From contig NZ_JAVHJU010000009.1 in assembly GCF_031082405.1 (NCBI RefSeq), forward strand, positions 124,001 through 188,000: 64,000 bases of DNA, written 5' to 3'. Shown here piece by piece: positions 15,660 to 23,821 of this stretch. A model generated the notes under the pieces. That model was not told the DNA's origin. It searched no databases and saw only the letters and a program-made list of their open reading frames with translations. Source of the stretch: Amycolatopsis sp. A133. Lineage in GTDB: Bacteria > Actinomycetota > Actinomycetes > Mycobacteriales > Pseudonocardiaceae. Numbering within the stretch: position 1 is the first letter of the stretch; each line of letters opens with the position of its first letter. The translations under genes and the position numbers were made by a program.

Positions 15660-16696
15660 CCGTGACCGAGGAGGCCCCCGTGACCGGGACACCGGCTGTC
15701 CACTCCGGACGTTCGTGGACCGCGAACGTGTTCAAGGCCCGCGAATCCGGGATCATCCTCGCGCTCGTCGTCCTGGTCGCGTTCACCGCGACGCAGAACT
15801 CGAGGTTCCTGTCCGGGCAGAGCATCCGCGACATCCTGCTGGGGACGGCGATCCTGGCGGTGCTCGCCGTCGGGCAGGCCATCGTGATGATCACCCGCAA
15901 CATCGACCTCTCGGTCGGCTCGGTGCTCGGCCTCGCCGCTTTCGCCGTGGGCACGCTGATGAAGGACAACCCGGGCCTGCCGGTGGTCGTCGCCATCCTG
16001 GCCGGGCTCGCCGTCGGGGCGGTGTGCGGGCTGGTCAACGGCGCGCTGGTGCGCTTCGGGCAGGTGCCCGCGCTGGTCGTCACGCTCGGGACGCTCTACG
16101 CCTTCCGCGGGGTCAGCTACTTCTGGGCCGGTGGCCAGCAGATCAACGCCGACAAGCTGCCGGCGTCCTTCCTGGGCTTCGGCACCGCCTCGGTGCTCGG
16201 CGTGCCGTGGCTGGTGCTCATCGCGGTGCTGGTCCTCATCGCCGCCGGGATCGTGCTGCGGAGCTACCGCGCCGGGCGCGAGCTGTACGCGATGGGGTCG
16301 AGCCCGCAGGCCGCGCAGCTGGCCGGCATCCGGGTCGGCCGCAACACCAGCGCGGCGTTCGTGGTCAGCGGCGCGCTCGCGGGACTGGCCGGTGTCCTGT
16401 TCGCCGCCCGCTTCGGCACCGTGGACGCGGCCGCCGGCACCGGCTACGAGCTCAACGTGGTCGCCGCGGCCGTCGTCGGCGGGGTGGCGGTGTTCGGCGG
16501 CAGCGGCTCGGTCTGGGGCGCGGGCCTCGGCGCGCTCCTGCTGACCGTGATCGGCAGCGCGCTGGCCGTGCTCGACATCAACCAGTTCTGGCAGCAGGCC
16601 ATCGTCGGCGCGCTCATCCTGCTGGCCATCGGCGCCGACCGGCTGGTCGCCGTCCGGGTCGCCAAGGCACTGAAGAAGAGGGATTCCCATGTCTGA
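15656..16696 (+). CDS. rhaP: Sugar ABC transporter permease 1 (L-rhamnose importer)
   Basis: 346 residues with about nine to ten hydrophobic segments of the BPD_transp_2 (ribose RbsC) family. Landmarks are ITRNIDLSVGSVLGL, VNGALVRFGQVPALVVTLGTL and the cytoplasmic loop GSSPQAAQLAGIRVGRN, the ATPase-contacting EAA-like region. Start and upstream stop overlap as ATGA, indicating translational coupling. The end overlaps the second permease by eight bases. Confidence 0.88.
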   Translation: MTVTEEAPVTGTPAVHSGRSWTANVFKARESGIILALVVLVAFTATQNSRFLSGQSIRDILLGTAILAVLAVGQAIVMITRNIDLSVGSVLGLAAFAVGTLMKDNPGLPVVVAILAGLAVGAVCGLVNGALVRFGQVPALVVTLGTLYAFRGVSYFWAGGQQINADKLPASFLGFGTASVLGVPWLVLIAVLVLIAAGIVLRSYRAGRELYAMGSSPQAAQLAGIRVGRNTSAAFVVSGALAGLAGVLFAARFGTVDAAAGTGYELNVVAAAVVGGVAVFGGSGSVWGAGLGALLLTVIGSALAVLDINQFWQQAIVGALILLAIGADRLVAVRVAKALKKRDSHV

Positions 16697-17714
16697 CCAG
16701 GGGAACCGGCTCGGGAGGCTGCTCAGCTGGGACGCCGCCGTCGTGCTCGTGACGGTGATCGTCCTGATCGTCGCCTCCGGTGCCGTCGAGAACTTCGGCA
16801 CCAGCCGCAACTTCACCTTCCTGCTGCTCGACCTGCTCCCCATCGCGCTGGTCGCGCTGCCGATGACGTTCATCATCGTCACCGGCGAGATCGACCTCTC
16901 GGTGGCGAGCACGCTTGGCCTGACGTCGGCGGTGATGGGCTCGCTGTGGGACGCCGGCCTGCCGATCGAGACGATCATCCCGCTCTGCATCGTGCTCGGC
17001 GCGGCCCTCGGCGCCTTGAATGGCTTCTTCGTCACCGTGCTGAAGCTGCCGTCGCTCGCTGTCACCATCGGCACGCTCGCCCTCTACCGCGGCTTGGCCT
17101 TCGTCGTGCTGGGCGACGGCGCGGTCGCGGACTTCCCGCGGGACTACACGAGCTGGGTCACCGGGACGATCGGCGACGGCCCGATCCCGAATGTCCTGAT
17201 CCCGCTGGTCGTGGTGGCGCTGATCTTCGGTGTCGTGCTGCACGCGACCCCGATCGGCCGCGGCGTGTTCGCCGCGGGCGCGGGGGAGCAGGCGGCCCGG
17301 TTCGCGGGTATCCGGACCGGGCGGCTCAAGTTCTGGCTGTACGTCGTGAGCGGTGCGGTCGCTGGGCTCGCCGGGATCCTGTGGACGCTGCGCTACTCCA
17401 GTGCCCGCGCCGACAACGGCTTCGGCCTCGAACTGGCCGTCGTGGCCGCCGTGCTCCTCGGCGGCGTGTCCATCTTCGGCGGCAAGGGCACGCTGCCCGG
17501 CGTGCTCGCCGGGGTGGTCCTGCTGGCTTCGCTGCAGAACGCCCTGCGCCTGCAGGACGTCTCGAACGAAGCGCTCAACATCGTGACCGGCGTGCTCCTC
17601 ATCGTGTCGGTCCTGCTTCCCAACATCGTGACTTCGGCCCGCACGGCAGTGCGTCGCCAAAGGCCGGCGGTACTGATCCGGCCAAAAGCAGGCCGGCCCC
17701 CAAGCGGCGCTTGA
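16689..17714 (+). CDS. rhaQ: Sugar ABC transporter permease 2 (L-rhamnose importer)
   Basis: 341 residues, homologous to the first permease: VTGEIDLSVASTLGL, LNGFFVTVLKLPSLAVTIGTL, AGAGEQAARFAGIRTGRLK and GGVSIFGGKGTLPGVLAG. The two permeases would form a heterodimer. The last ~15 codons lie inside the left arm and loop of a long inverted repeat that ends just before the binding-protein gene. Confidence 0.88.
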   Translation: MSDQGNRLGRLLSWDAAVVLVTVIVLIVASGAVENFGTSRNFTFLLLDLLPIALVALPMTFIIVTGEIDLSVASTLGLTSAVMGSLWDAGLPIETIIPLCIVLGAALGALNGFFVTVLKLPSLAVTIGTLALYRGLAFVVLGDGAVADFPRDYTSWVTGTIGDGPIPNVLIPLVVVALIFGVVLHATPIGRGVFAAGAGEQAARFAGIRTGRLKFWLYVVSGAVAGLAGILWTLRYSSARADNGFGLELAVVAAVLLGGVSIFGGKGTLPGVLAGVVLLASLQNALRLQDVSNEALNIVTGVLLIVSVLLPNIVTSARTAVRRQRPAVLIRPKAGRPPSGA

Positions 17715-17762
17715 CCGTTGCTGCGAAGTCATTCGGCCGTGACTGTGGCCGGATCAGTACCG
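17668..17762 (+). repeat. Perfect 17-bp inverted repeat straddling the permease stop
   Basis: CGGTACTGATCCGGCCA (17668-17684) and its exact reverse complement (17746-17762) flank a 61-base loop containing the permease stop codon and most of the 80-base space before the binding-protein gene; a smaller AGTCA/TGACT stem lies in the loop. In sugar ABC operons such structures stabilise or terminate mRNA so that the binding protein is made in excess over the permeases; that role is inferred here. Confidence 0.7.
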
Positions 17763-17794
17763 ATTAGTACAGCAACTCCCGAAAGGTGACAAAG

Positions 17795-18856
17795 ATGTCC
17801 CGACGGTTCCTCACCGGCGCAGTGTCGGCCGGGCTGGTGCTGGTCCTGGCCGCCTGCGGCGGCACGACCAAGAACGACAACGCCGGCTCCGGCGCCCAGC
17901 AGTCCACCGCCGCGGCTGACCCGAACGCGGCGGCGAAGGAGGGCGTCAAGATGGCGTTCCTGCCCAAGCAGCTGAACAACCCTTACAGCGACATCGAGGT
18001 CAGCGGTGGCCAGGCCGCGCTCGGTGAGCTGAAGGGCGAGTACAAGCTGGTCGGGCCGAACGACGCGAGTGCGTCGTCGCAGGTCAGCTACATCAACACG
18101 CTGATCCAGCAGCAGCAGGACGTCATCGGGATCGCGGCGAACGACCCGAACGCGGTGTGCCCGTCGCTCAACCAGGCCCGCAGCGCCGGCATCAAGGTCG
18201 TCGCCTTCGACTCCGACGCGGCGAAGGACTGCCGCGACGTCTTCATCAACCAGGCCACCACCCAGGGCATCGGTGAGGCGCTGGCCAAGCAGGCCAAAGA
18301 CCTCTCCGGCGGGTCCGGCGAGATCGCCGTCCTGTCCGCGACGCCGAACGCCACGAACCAGAACGCCTGGATCGAGGTGCTGAAGAAGGAGCTGGCGAAG
18401 CCGGAGTACGCGAACATCAAGCTGGACAAGGTCGCCTACGGCAACGACGACGACCAGAAGTCGTTCCAGGAGGCCCAGGGGCTGCTGCAGTCGTTCCCGA
18501 ACCTGAAGGTGATCGTCTCGCCGACCACGGTGGGCATCGCGGCGGCGGCGCGGTACGTCAGCTCGTCGAGCTACAAGGGCAAGGTCGCGGTGACCGGGCT
18601 GGGCACGCCGAACCAGATGCGCGCCTTCGTCAAGGACGGCACCGTGAAGCAGTTCGCGCTGTGGAATCCGGCCGACATCGGTTACCTCGCCGCCTACGCG
18701 GGTGTCGCGCTCAAGTCGGGGCAGATCACCGGCAAGGAGGGCGAGAAGTTCAAGGCGGGCAAGCTCGGTGACTACACCATCGGCGGAGGTGGCGAGATCG
18801 TCCTCGGCCCGCCGACGACGTTCGACGCGAACAACATCGACAAGTTCAACTTCTGA
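17795..18856 (+). CDS. rhaS: Rhamnose ABC transporter substrate-binding lipoprotein
   Basis: 353 residues. The ATG at 17795 is preceded by GAAAGG. The signal peptide ends in lipobox VLAAC, followed by a Gly/Ser/Thr-rich tether. The mature part is a type-1 periplasmic-binding fold: VKMAFLPKQLNNPYSDIEVSG, SYINTLIQQQQDVIGIAANDP, AGIKVVAFDSDAAKDCRDVFINQA, and a C-terminal FNF. RhaS-type proteins bind L-rhamnose outside the membrane and deliver it to the permeases. Mutarotase and isomerase genes follow immediately. Confidence 0.9.
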   Translation: MSRRFLTGAVSAGLVLVLAACGGTTKNDNAGSGAQQSTAAADPNAAAKEGVKMAFLPKQLNNPYSDIEVSGGQAALGELKGEYKLVGPNDASASSQVSYINTLIQQQQDVIGIAANDPNAVCPSLNQARSAGIKVVAFDSDAAKDCRDVFINQATTQGIGEALAKQAKDLSGGSGEIAVLSATPNATNQNAWIEVLKKELAKPEYANIKLDKVAYGNDDDQKSFQEAQGLLQSFPNLKVIVSPTTVGIAAAARYVSSSSYKGKVAVTGLGTPNQMRAFVKDGTVKQFALWNPADIGYLAAYAGVALKSGQITGKEGEKFKAGKLGDYTIGGGGEIVLGPPTTFDANNIDKFNF

Positions 18857-18859
18857 CCG

Positions 18860-19195
18860 ATGCCCCGCTACTGCTTCTGCCTCCAGGTCAAGCCCGACCG
18901 GAAAGCCGCCTACGCCGAGCGGCACCGGGAGGTGTGGCCCGAGATGCGACAGGCCCTGCACGACACCGGCTGGCGCAACTATTCGCTGTTCCTCCGCGAC
19001 GACGGCCTGCTGATCGGGTACGTCGAGGCGGACGACCTCGAAGCCGCACAGGCCGCCATGGCGGAGACCGACGTCAACACCCGCTGGCAGGCGGAAATGG
19101 CGGAGTTCTTCACCGGCCTCGACGGCAGTCCGCCGGATGAAGGGTTCCAGCTGCTCGACGAGGTCTTCCACCTCGACGTCCGGGAAGGACAGTGA
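18860..19195 (+). CDS. rhaM: L-rhamnose mutarotase
   Basis: 111 residues, close to the ~104 of RhaM. The pattern YCFCLQVKPDRKAAYAERHREVWPEM, GWRNYSLFLRDDGLLIGYVE and NTRWQAEMAEFF is diagnostic of the DUF718/RhaM family, with the catalytic His in ERHREVWPE. It interconverts alpha and beta L-rhamnose for the isomerase. It starts three bases after the binding-protein stop and its TGA overlaps a possible GTG of the next gene. Confidence 0.93.
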   Translation: MPRYCFCLQVKPDRKAAYAERHREVWPEMRQALHDTGWRNYSLFLRDDGLLIGYVEADDLEAAQAAMAETDVNTRWQAEMAEFFTGLDGSPPDEGFQLLDEVFHLDVREGQ

Positions 19196-19200
19196 TCGCC

Positions 19201-20355
19201 GTGGATGTCAAAGCGGCCCTGCGAGCTCAGCGCATCGAGACGCCGTCGTGGGCGTACGCGAACTCGGGCACCCGGTTCAAGGTGTTCCCGCAACCGGGTG
19301 TCCCGCGGACACCGGAGGAGAAGATCGCCGACGCCGCGACCGTGCACCGGTTCACCGGTGTGGCGCCGAGCGTGGCGCTGCACATCCCGTGGGACAAGGT
19401 CGACGACTACGGCGCCCTGACCGCGTACGCGCGGGACGCCGGCGTCGAGATCGGCGCGATCAACACGAACGTGTTCCAGGACGAGGACTACAAGCTCGGT
19501 TCGGTCACCAACCCGGACGCCGGGATCCGCCGCAAGGCGACCGATCACCTCCTCGAGGCCATCGACATCATGGACGCGACGGGCTCGCGGGACCTGAAGC
19601 TGTGGTTCTCGGATGGAATCAACTACCCCGGCCAGGACGACATCCGCGACCGGCAGGACCGGCTGGCGGCGGCGCTTCGCGAGACGTACGAGCGGCTTGG
19701 TGCGGAGCAGCGGATGCTGCTGGAGTACAAGCTGTTCGAGCCCGCGTTCTACGCGACCGACGTCCCGGACTGGGGCACGTCCTACGCCCACTGCATCGAG
19801 CTGGGGGAGCGGGCGACGGTGTGCATCGACACCGGCCACCACGCGCCGGGGACGAACATCGAGTTCATCGTCGCCTTCCTGCTGCGGGCCGGGAAGCTCG
19901 GCGCGTTCGACTTCAACTCGCGCTTCTACGCCGACGACGACCTCATGGTCGGGGCGGCGGACCCGTTCCAGCTGTTCCGGATCATGTACGAGATCGTCCG
20001 CGGCGACGCCCTCGACCCGGCCTACGGCATCGCGTTCATGCTGGACCAGTGCCACAACATCGAGGCGAAGATCCCGGCGATCATCCGGTCGGTGATGAAC
20101 GTCCAGGAAGCGACCGCGAAGGCGCTGCTGGTGGATCGGGACGCGTTGCGGGCGGTTCAGCAGGCGGGTGACGTGCTGGGCGCGAACGCGGTGCTGATGG
20201 ACGCCTACAACACCGACGTCCGGCCGCTGCTGGCCGAGCTGCGGGCGGACGCCGGGCTCGACCCGGACCCGATCGCCGCTTACCACCGCAGCGGGTACCA
20301 GGAGAAGATCGTGGCCGAGCGCGCCGGCGGCACGCAGGCCGGATGGGGAGCATGA
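19201..20355 (+). CDS. rhaI: L-rhamnose isomerase (Pseudomonas stutzeri type)
   Basis: 384 residues of a TIM-barrel metal isomerase, in the family of the P. stutzeri rather than the E. coli RhaA enzyme. Metal-site regions are LLEYKLFEP (Glu), CIDTGHHAPGTN (Asp, His) and GAFDFNSRFYADDD (Asp). It converts L-rhamnose to L-rhamnulose. The GTG at 19201 has GGAAGGA about 11 bases upstream; GTG at 19192 would overlap the mutarotase stop but sits too close to that site. The 3' end overlaps the start region of the aldolase/dehydrogenase gene. Confidence 0.92.
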   Translation: MDVKAALRAQRIETPSWAYANSGTRFKVFPQPGVPRTPEEKIADAATVHRFTGVAPSVALHIPWDKVDDYGALTAYARDAGVEIGAINTNVFQDEDYKLGSVTNPDAGIRRKATDHLLEAIDIMDATGSRDLKLWFSDGINYPGQDDIRDRQDRLAAALRETYERLGAEQRMLLEYKLFEPAFYATDVPDWGTSYAHCIELGERATVCIDTGHHAPGTNIEFIVAFLLRAGKLGAFDFNSRFYADDDLMVGAADPFQLFRIMYEIVRGDALDPAYGIAFMLDQCHNIEAKIPAIIRSVMNVQEATAKALLVDRDALRAVQQAGDVLGANAVLMDAYNTDVRPLLAELRADAGLDPDPIAAYHRSGYQEKIVAERAGGTQAGWGA

Positions 20356-20357
20356 AG

Positions 20358-22388
20358 ATGACCGTGCCGGAGCAGCTCATCGCGCGCAGCAACGCGCTCG
20401 GGGCCGACCCGCGCAACACCAACTACGCCGGCGGCAACACCTCCGCCAAGGGCGCCGTCACCGACCCGGTGACCGGCACGCCGGCGGAGGTGCTGTGGGT
20501 CAAGGGCTCCGGCGGCGACCTCGGCACGCTGACCGAGGCCGGCCTGGCGGTGCTGCGGCTGGACCGGCTGCGTTCCCTGGTGGAGGTCTACCCGGGTGTC
20601 GAGCGCGAGGACGAGATGGTCGCCGCGTTCGACTACTGCCTGCACGGCCGGGGCGGGGCCGCGCCGTCGATCGACACGGCGATGCACGGCCTGGTCGAGG
20701 CGCCGCACGTCGACCACCTGCACCCGGACTCGGGCATCGCGCTGGCGACGGCGGCCGACGGGCCGGCGCTGACGAAGGAGTGCTTCGGCGACCGGGTCGC
20801 GTGGGTGGACTGGCGGCGGCCCGGGTTCCAGCTGGGCTTGGACATCGCCGCGGTCAAGGCGGCGAACCCGCAGGCGATCGGGGTGATCCTCGGCGGGCAC
20901 GGCATCACCGCCTGGGGCGCCACCTCGGAGGAGTGCGAGCGGAACTCCCTCGACATCATCCGGACCGCTGAGGAGTTCATCGCGTCCCGGGGTGCTCCGG
21001 AGCCGTTCGGTCCGGTCGTCCCGGGTTTCGAAGCCTTGCCCGTCATCGAACGCCGGGCGCGGGCGGCCGCCCTGGCGCCGGTGATCCGCGGGCTGGCCTC
21101 GACCGACCAGCGTCAGGTCGGCCACTACACCGACAGCGACGTCGTGCTGGAGTTCCTGTCCCGCGAGAAGCTCGGTCCGCTCGCCGCACTGGGTACGTCG
21201 TGCCCGGACCACTTCCTGCGCACCAAGGTCCGTCCTCTGGTGGTGGACCTGCCCGCGACCGCGCCCCTCGACGACGTCGTCGCGCGGCTGAAGGAGCTGC
21301 ACGGCGAGTACCGCGACGAGTACCGGGCCTACTACGAGCGGCACGCCGTCGCGGATTCGCCCGCGATGCGCGGGGCCGACCCGGCCATCGTGCTCGTTCC
21401 CGGCGTCGGGATGTTCTCCTTCGGCAAGGACAAGCAGACCGCGCGCGTGGCGGGCGAGTTCTACGTCAACGCCATCAACGTCATGCGTGGCGCCGAAGCC
21501 GTTTCGACGTACGCCCCGATCCCCGAGAGCGAGAAGTTCCGGATCGAGTACTGGGTTTTGGAAGAGGCGAAGCTGCAGCGGATGCCGGAACCCAAGCCCT
21601 TGGCCGGACGGATCGCCCTGGTCACCGGGGCCGGGTCCGGCATCGGCAAGGCCATCGCCGAGCGACTGGCCGCGGAGGGTGCCTGTGTCGCCATCGCCGA
21701 CCTCAACGCCGAGGCGGCCCAGGCCACCGCGACGGGCATCGGCGGGGCCGACCGGGCCGTCGCCGTCACGGCGGACGTGACCGATGCCGCCGCCGTGCAG
21801 GCCGCGATCGACGCCACCGCGCTGGCCTTCGGCGGCGTCGACCTGGTCGTCAACAACGCCGGGCTGTCCATCTCCAAGCCCTTGCTGGAGACCACCGAAC
21901 GGGACTGGGACCTGCAGCACGACGTCATGGCCAAGGGCTCGTTCCTGGTCTCCCAGGCCGCGGCGAAAGCCATGGTCGCGCAGGGCATCGGCGGCGACAT
22001 CATCTACATCTCGTCGAAGAACTCGGTGTTCGCCGGCCCCAACAACGTCGCCTACGGGGCCGCGAAGGCCGACCAGGCCCACCAGGTCCGGCTGCTGGCC
22101 GCCGAGCTGGGCGGGCACGGCATCCGCGTCAACGGCGTCAACCCCGACGGCGTCGTCCAGGGCTCCGGCATCTTCGCCGGCGGCTGGGGCGCCCAGCGCG
22201 CCGCCGTCTACGGCGTGCCGGAAGAGAAGCTCGGCGAGTTCTACGCCCAGCGCACCATCCTCAAACGCGAAGTGCTCCCCGAGCACGTCGCGGCCGCGGT
22301 GTTCGCCCTCACCGGCGGCGACCTCACCCACACCACCGGCCTGCACGTCCCCGTCGACGCGGGTGTCGCGGCCGCGTTCCTGCGTTGA
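20358..22388 (+). CDS. rhaEW: Bifunctional rhamnulose-1-phosphate aldolase / short-chain dehydrogenase
   Basis: 676 residues. ATG at 20358 is favoured because GGGGAG ends seven bases upstream; ATG at 20352 overlaps the isomerase stop. Residues ~1-410 are a class II aldolase/adducin domain (NTNYAGGNTSAKG, HVDHLHPDSGIAL and a third His region around GGHGITAWG). Residues ~415-676 are a short-chain dehydrogenase (VTGAGSGIGKAIAERL, LVVNNAGLS, catalytic YGAAK). The first domain cleaves rhamnulose-1-phosphate to dihydroxyacetone phosphate and L-lactaldehyde, the second oxidises lactaldehyde toward lactate. This fusion is characteristic of actinobacterial and some proteobacterial rhamnose operons. 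Confidence 0.93.
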   Translation: MTVPEQLIARSNALGADPRNTNYAGGNTSAKGAVTDPVTGTPAEVLWVKGSGGDLGTLTEAGLAVLRLDRLRSLVEVYPGVEREDEMVAAFDYCLHGRGGAAPSIDTAMHGLVEAPHVDHLHPDSGIALATAADGPALTKECFGDRVAWVDWRRPGFQLGLDIAAVKAANPQAIGVILGGHGITAWGATSEECERNSLDIIRTAEEFIASRGAPEPFGPVVPGFEALPVIERRARAAALAPVIRGLASTDQRQVGHYTDSDVVLEFLSREKLGPLAALGTSCPDHFLRTKVRPLVVDLPATAPLDDVVARLKELHGEYRDEYRAYYERHAVADSPAMRGADPAIVLVPGVGMFSFGKDKQTARVAGEFYVNAINVMRGAEAVSTYAPIPESEKFRIEYWVLEEAKLQRMPEPKPLAGRIALVTGAGSGIGKAIAERLAAEGACVAIADLNAEAAQATATGIGGADRAVAVTADVTDAAAVQAAIDATALAFGGVDLVVNNAGLSISKPLLETTERDWDLQHDVMAKGSFLVSQAAAKAMVAQGIGGDIIYISSKNSVFAGPNNVAYGAAKADQAHQVRLLAAELGGHGIRVNGVNPDGVVQGSGIFAGGWGAQRAAVYGVPEEKLGEFYAQRTILKREVLPEHVAAAVFALTGGDLTHTTGLHVPVDAGVAAAFLR

Positions 22389-22399
22389 CGAAAGGACCG

Positions 22400-23821
22400 A
22401 TGACCTTGGATCGCATCAGCCCGCGCCGCACCCGCGTCGGCTTGGTTTCCGGCGGGCTAGGGGCGTACTGGCCGCAGTTCCCTTCGCTGCTGCCGCAGCT
22501 GCGGGCTTCGGCTCGGCGCGTCACCGAGCGGCTGTCCACCATGGACTGCGAGGTGGTCGACGCGGGGTTCGTCTCGGATGCCCAGGAGGGCGCGGCCGCG
22601 GCCGAGAAGCTGCGGGTGGCCGGGTGCGACCTGATCGTCGGGTTCCTCACGACGTACCTGACGTCCAGCATGCTGGCGCCGGTCGCGCAGCGCTCGGGCG
22701 CGCCGGTGCTGCTGCTGAACCTGCAGCCCACCGAGGCGATGGACCACGAGTCCTTCGACACCGGCGCGTGGCTGGCCTACTGCGGCGCCTGCCCGCTGCC
22801 GGAGATGGCCAATGCGTTCCGGCGCCTGGGTGTCGAATTCCGCTCGGTGTCCGGGTACCTGGAGGATGCGCGGGCGTGGACGCGGATCGAGCGGTGGATC
22901 AAGGCCGCGGGCGTCCGGGCGGCGCTGCGGCACGGCCGCCACGGCCTGCTCGGGCACCTCTACCCGGGCATGATGGACGTCTCCACCGACCCGACGCTGG
23001 TGTCCGCCCAGCTGGGCGGACACGTCGAGGTCCTGGAGATCGACGACCTGCGGGTCCGCGCGGAGAAGGTCACCGAGGACGAGACGGCCGCGCGCGTCGC
23101 GCTCGCCCGTGAAGTGTTCACCTTGGACGAGTCCGTTGTGGACGAAGACTTCGCTTGGGGCGCCCGGGTTTCGGTGGCCCTCGACCGGCTCGTCGACGAC
23201 TTCTCCCTCGACTCGCTGGCCTACTACCACCGCGGCCTCGACGGCGAGACCCACGAACGCGTCGGCGCCGGGTTCATCCTCGGCGCGTCCCTGCTCACCG
23301 CCCGGGGCATCCCGGCGGTCGGCGAGTACGAGCTGCGGACGTCACTGGCCATGCTGGTCATGGACCGCCTGGGCGCGGGCGGCTCGTTCACCGAGCTGCA
23401 GGCGCTGAACTTCCGCGACGGTGTGGTCGAGATGGGCCACGACGGCCCGGCGCACCTCGGGATCAGCGCCCGCAAGCCACTGCTGCGCGGCCTGGGCGTC
23501 TACCACGGCAAGCGCGGCTGGGGCGTGTCGGTGGAATTCGACGTCCAGCACGGGCCGGTGACGCTCTGCGGGCTGGGGCAGCGGCGGGACGGCACGTTCA
23601 CGCTCATCGCGTCGGAAGGCACGGTCGTGCCCGGGCCGCTGCTGCGGATCGGGAACACGACCTCCCGCGTCGACTTCGGCTGCGACCCGGGGGAGTGGAC
23701 CGACGCGTGGTCGGCCAGCGGGATCGCGCACCACTGGGCACTCGGAACGGGCCACCGCGTCGCCGAGCTGACGGCCGTCGCGGACCTGCTGGGCCTGGAG
23801 CTGACGGTGGTGCGTCCGTGA
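22400..23821 (+). CDS. L-fucose/L-arabinose isomerase family protein of unknown role in the rhamnose operon
   Basis: 473 residues with AAAGGA before the ATG at 22400. The N-terminus (VGLVSGGLGAYWPQFPSLLPQL, AGCDLIVGFLTTYLTSSMLAPV, PVLLLNLQPTEAMD) and the C-terminal beta domain with conserved Glu/His residues (YELRTSLAMLVMDRL, FRDGVVEMGHDGPAHL, HHWALGTGHRV) match the FucI/AraA fold. A dedicated rhamnose isomerase is already present, so this could isomerise another deoxy- or pentose sugar co-released from plant glycans. Its stop overlaps the kinase start as GTGA, so it is firmly part of the operon. Confidence 0.82.
   Translation: MTLDRISPRRTRVGLVSGGLGAYWPQFPSLLPQLRASARRVTERLSTMDCEVVDAGFVSDAQEGAAAAEKLRVAGCDLIVGFLTTYLTSSMLAPVAQRSGAPVLLLNLQPTEAMDHESFDTGAWLAYCGACPLPEMANAFRRLGVEFRSVSGYLEDARAWTRIERWIKAAGVRAALRHGRHGLLGHLYPGMMDVSTDPTLVSAQLGGHVEVLEIDDLRVRAEKVTEDETAARVALAREVFTLDESVVDEDFAWGARVSVALDRLVDDFSLDSLAYYHRGLDGETHERVGAGFILGASLLTARGIPAVGEYELRTSLAMLVMDRLGAGGSFTELQALNFRDGVVEMGHDGPAHLGISARKPLLRGLGVYHGKRGWGVSVEFDVQHGPVTLCGLGQRRDGTFTLIASEGTVVPGPLLRIGNTTSRVDFGCDPGEWTDAWSASGIAHHWALGTGHRVAELTAVADLLGLELTVVRP

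Noticed and set aside
14414..17074. 886-codon minus-strand frame over the rhamnose transporter genes
   Set aside because: Low-complexity Ser/Thr/Ala/Arg product mirroring the three real ABC genes.
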